DNA from: Clostridiales bacterium
GTDB taxonomy: Bacteria > Bacillota > Clostridia > Saccharofermentanales > UBA5734
Direction of reading: 5' to 3'
Length of the DNA stretch: 9,394 nucleotides
Assembly: GCA_003451915.1 (NCBI GenBank)
Contig: DMJC01000012.1
Location: forward strand, 1 to 9,394
Shown: positions 8,401 to 9,394 of the stretch, one piece after another
Numbering within the stretch: the first letter of the stretch is position 1
How the letters are laid out: every line of letters begins with the position of its first letter
Program-made: the position numbers and the translations under genes
The notes under the pieces: model-generated
Seen by the model: the letters and a program-made list of their open reading frames with translations, nothing else
The model's database searches: none
What the model was told of the DNA's origin: nothing

Positions 8401-8431
8401 AATGCGAGTACTATTTCCGGAGGACACCTGA
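5423..8431 (+). CDS. CotH-kinase lipoprotein with three lamin-tail domains
   Basis: A 1002-residue exported protein. A basic start (KIRR) and a hydrophobic segment end in the lipobox LTGC, so lipidation at C30 and anchoring outside the cytoplasmic membrane are likely. Three lamin-tail-like domains follow (about 61-200, 224-365 and 385-520), each with an ISEVM/VNEYM/INEVM strand, a P-D-[WY]-[IV]-E-[IL] motif and L-x-[GD]-[YF]-x-[IL]-SD. A chitobiase-type domain (about 544-612, YTLDGSTPTASSPVY) and a C-terminal CotH domain (about 617-985) complete it. In the latter, VNGEYYGLYEIRENID and WAFFDLDWGLF (D864, D866) are typical CotH kinase motifs, the aspartates being candidate metal/ATP residues. 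ATG 5423 has TGAGGT ten bases upstream; the internal ATG at 5453 has AGAAGG directly abutting it, too close, so 5423 is preferred. The stop overlaps the next start. CotH was named from spore coats, but this architecture indicates a surface protein; its substrate is unknown. Confidence 0.93.
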   Translation: MVTGLGKIRRMLRLPAVILAFLLLSPLTGCSLIPSDITQSWPSAVEPTTTGLEDADIVPGHLLISEVMTANRSTLQSADLTTPDWIEIHNAGLSAIELNGYTLSDNLKNPDKWTFPDITIAAGGYLLIYATGQPASPQAQAAGEIHAGFRLDDKGDELVLVSPTGQLLARLALPELPSDISYGMTPSAQSALDPYYYYGKPTPGLPNGDDGQLTPEAALPNPQYSLAVNEYMTSNTVFPTADGSLPDYVELLNTGDTAVHLLGFQLSDDPDRPDQWVFPDITLEAGGLLAVWLSGQGKAWDPAEPTSLQASFRLGRKDQLLLLADPDGHVVIRQDIESLPDNIAKGRSIENPDVWLYYPQGTPGTANTTQGFPAIAGAMTLKNRGIWINEVMAENSSVTASGKVESPDWIELYNGTTQAIDLTGYGISDDFGSPFQMVLQGLSIGPGEYQVIEPTTFGLSTQDETVYLTRPDKSLADTFATGALRNGISSGRGNSGGDEPAGSRFFYTSPTRGKVNSTSAVTGIALSPVIHVTNLDSSENNSIYFSGSAQATLASTQPGVIIRYTLDGSTPTASSPVYQQPLTISRNTVIRCRSERADSLPSDVVSQTLITGVQHDLPVVSIAVQSADFTGPNGVWTDFSHNHEAPAQISFYEQDGTFGISFNSGVALHGAYSRKEIQKSLELNLRETYGDRQVIYPFFPDNEISTFKRLILRTSSQDWKFSKIRDAYMSELVENDLAVDTMDWRPCVLYVNGEYYGLYEIRENIDEYYMASHFGTDPAKVDIIKGNAIVLEGSMTEYYKLLNYVKAHDLTSEDAYQHVLNLIDEQSLIDWLIAESFFNNLDNGNKKFWRERTDGAQWRWAFFDLDWGLFPDTYKMNILTKDLLDPAGHGQSNFFDSSLQVKLMENPAFKEMFIERYAELINSTFQTERMLTLFDSMVGQIRSEMPRQIKLWGMPYSVAVWEKNIAELRRIISEKRARMIVIVQDSFGLSAERMRVLFPEDT

Positions 8432-9147
8432 TGAACTGGCGGCATGAATTAAAATTCATCATTGATGAGGCTGCTTTCCACCAGCTTTATTTCACTTTGC
8501 GGCCAGTCATGCATCGCGACTTGCATGCCATAGGCAGTGACCCGCCTGCCTTCAACAGTTATCGCATTCGCAGTCTTTATTTCGATGACGAGGGCCGCAA
8601 CGGTATTTTTGAAAAGCTTTCGGGCGTCGATCGCCGATATAAATACAGGATCCGGATTTATAATGACAGTGACCAGGTCATTCATCTGGAAAAGAAGATC
8701 AAGCATTGTGATCTGTCTTTTAAAGATAGTTGTCAGATCAGCCGTGCTCAGGTTGACGGATTGCTGGCTGGCGATCCAGAAGCTATCCTAGATGATTATT
8801 CAGGCACTGCCAGGCATCGCGCAGATCAGCTGCGCCTGCAATTTTACACTGAAATGCGAACCCGTTTGCTCCGGCCACGACTCATGGTCGATTATGAACG
8901 TATCCCGCTTCTCTGGCAGGATGGCAATGTCCGCATCACATTCGACTGCCATTTATCCAGCAGCCTGCACCGTCTGGATTTGTGGGACCCGGCAGCAGCT
9001 TTGCAGCCGGTCATGGATGCCGGCGAACTGATTATGGAGGTCAAATTTGATCACTTTTTACCCGATTTTATCCGCTCAGCCATACAGCTGCCCGGCATCA
9101 GTCCGCTGGCGATCAGCAAGTATGTGATGTGTACAAGTAACGGATAA
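8431..9147 (+). CDS. VTC-domain polyphosphate polymerase
   Basis: A 238-residue protein of the VTC/CYTH-like triphosphate-tunnel family; relatives make polyphosphate from nucleotide triphosphate, as the catalytic domain of yeast Vtc4 does. The tunnel residues expected for the family are visible: RHELKFII (R4, E6, K8), YRIRSLYFDD (R45, R47), RYKYRIRIYN (K71, R73, R75), LEKKIK (E87, K88, K89, K91), LRPRLMVDYER (R148, R150, E155), VRITFD, ELIMEVKFDHFLPDFI (E203, K205) and AISKYVMC (K230). Length is close to that of stand-alone bacterial members. The ATG overlaps the CotH stop (TGATG), and GGAGG (8419-8423) lies seven bases upstream, so translation is coupled. It has no membrane segment; the DUF4956 gene downstream may supply one. 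The stop codon lies within the first unit of a heptamer array, so the last residues border the repeat. Confidence 0.92.
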   Translation: MNWRHELKFIIDEAAFHQLYFTLRPVMHRDLHAIGSDPPAFNSYRIRSLYFDDEGRNGIFEKLSGVDRRYKYRIRIYNDSDQVIHLEKKIKHCDLSFKDSCQISRAQVDGLLAGDPEAILDDYSGTARHRADQLRLQFYTEMRTRLLRPRLMVDYERIPLLWQDGNVRITFDCHLSSSLHRLDLWDPAAALQPVMDAGELIMEVKFDHFLPDFIRSAIQLPGISPLAISKYVMCTSNG

Positions 9148-9197
9148 TGGATAACGGATATCGGATAACGGATAACGGGTAACGGATAACGGATAAC
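9142..9197 (+). repeat. GGATAAC heptamer tandem array, eight units
   Basis: Eight contiguous seven-base units read GGATAAT, GGATAAC, GGATATC, GGATAAC, GGATAAC, GGGTAAC, GGATAAC, GGATAAC. Five are identical and three carry one substitution each. The array fills most of the 70-base gap between the polyphosphate polymerase stop and the DUF4956 start, and its first unit supplies the TAA stop. The Shine-Dalgarno site of the next gene begins six bases after it. The unit differs from the GGTGAAA heptamers at 4921-5361 but has the same length and the same gene-flanking placement. Confidence 0.97.
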
Positions 9198-9217
9198 GAT
9201 TTGGGGGAGTTTTGCAG

Positions 9218-9394
9218 ATGAAGGAAGCGTTGCTGAAGCTTTTTGAGATCAATGTTAATTCGCCGCTGACGATGGACAGGATTTTGTTCACATTGGGGCT
9301 GTCGTTCGTGCTGGGCCTGGTGATTCTTTTTGTCTACAGGATCACTTACCGGGGGGTGCTGTTTAATCGCAGCTTTGGTACGGCGCTGCTGATG
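9218..9394 (+). CDS. DUF4956 membrane protein, N-terminal 59 residues (runs off right edge)
   Basis: Only 59 residues are visible, with no stop before the window edge. A short N-terminal segment (MKEALLKLFEINVNSPLTMD) leads into a hydrophobic helix (about 22-43, ILFTLGLSFVLGLVILFVYRIT) and then YRGVLFNRSFGTALLM, the pattern that opens DUF4956 proteins. These are integral membrane proteins of unknown function commonly encoded beside VTC-domain polymerases and CotH proteins. The start has a strong Shine-Dalgarno site, GGGGGAG (9203-9209), eight bases upstream. The gene lies in the same direction, 70 bases after the polymerase gene, across the heptamer array. Inference: it could be the membrane anchor or channel for polyphosphate made by its neighbour. 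Confidence 0.85.
   Translation, partial: MKEALLKLFEINVNSPLTMDRILFTLGLSFVLGLVILFVYRITYRGVLFNRSFGTALLM

Noticed and set aside
5453..8431. Alternative CotH-protein start at the internal ATG 5453
   Set aside because: Its purine-rich AGAAGG directly abuts the ATG, leaving no spacing. The ATG at 5423 has TGAGGT at ten bases and yields a normal basic signal-peptide N-region.
9076..9291. Minus-strand open frame with repeated RYPLS units
   Set aside because: It is an artefact of the GGATAAC array being stop-free on its complement, and it overlaps the real polymerase and DUF4956 genes.
5423..9394. New anti-phage or toxin system
   Set aside because: No nuclease, toxin, immunity, reverse transcriptase or STAND-type domain is visible. 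The genes belong to the known CotH, VTC and DUF4956 families.

Overview
The window most resembles a Bacillota (Clostridia-type) chromosome of moderately high G+C (mid-50s % by eye, not counted). The clues are G-rich Shine-Dalgarno sites, a Firmicutes-type glucose-6-phosphate isomerase, a DUF4080-type radical SAM protein, a clostridial-looking Crp/Fnr regulator and a CotH / VTC polyphosphate polymerase / DUF4956 cluster. No species can be named from the sequence alone.

Layout: two divergent gene blocks flank a 552-base intergenic region. The left block (4870 down to base 1, minus strand) reads, in transcription order: Crp/Fnr-family regulator, agmatinase-type ureohydrolase (speB), a small NfeD-like membrane protein, a B12-binding-type radical SAM protein, and pgi, which runs off the left edge. 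The gaps are 23 and 4 bases, a one-base stop/start overlap, then 29 bases, so this is probably one operon. A near-perfect 19-base palindrome sits over the likely -10 element in front of the regulator gene and may be its autoregulatory operator.

The right block (5423 to the right edge, plus strand) encodes a large secreted CotH-kinase lipoprotein with three lamin-tail domains, a translationally coupled VTC-domain polyphosphate polymerase, and the start of a DUF4956 membrane protein. This looks like a surface or polyphosphate-linked module: a soluble polymerase, a membrane partner and an exported kinase-like protein.

The intergenic region (4871-5422) is the most unusual part. It holds an 89-base inverted repeat (82 of 89 positions matching) built from GGTGAAA-like heptamers and small hairpins. 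Its arms flank a decayed IS256-family transposase fragment with an element-end-like sequence. A second, different heptamer array (GGATAAC, eight units) separates the polyphosphate polymerase gene from the DUF4956 gene, and the polymerase stop codon lies inside its first unit.
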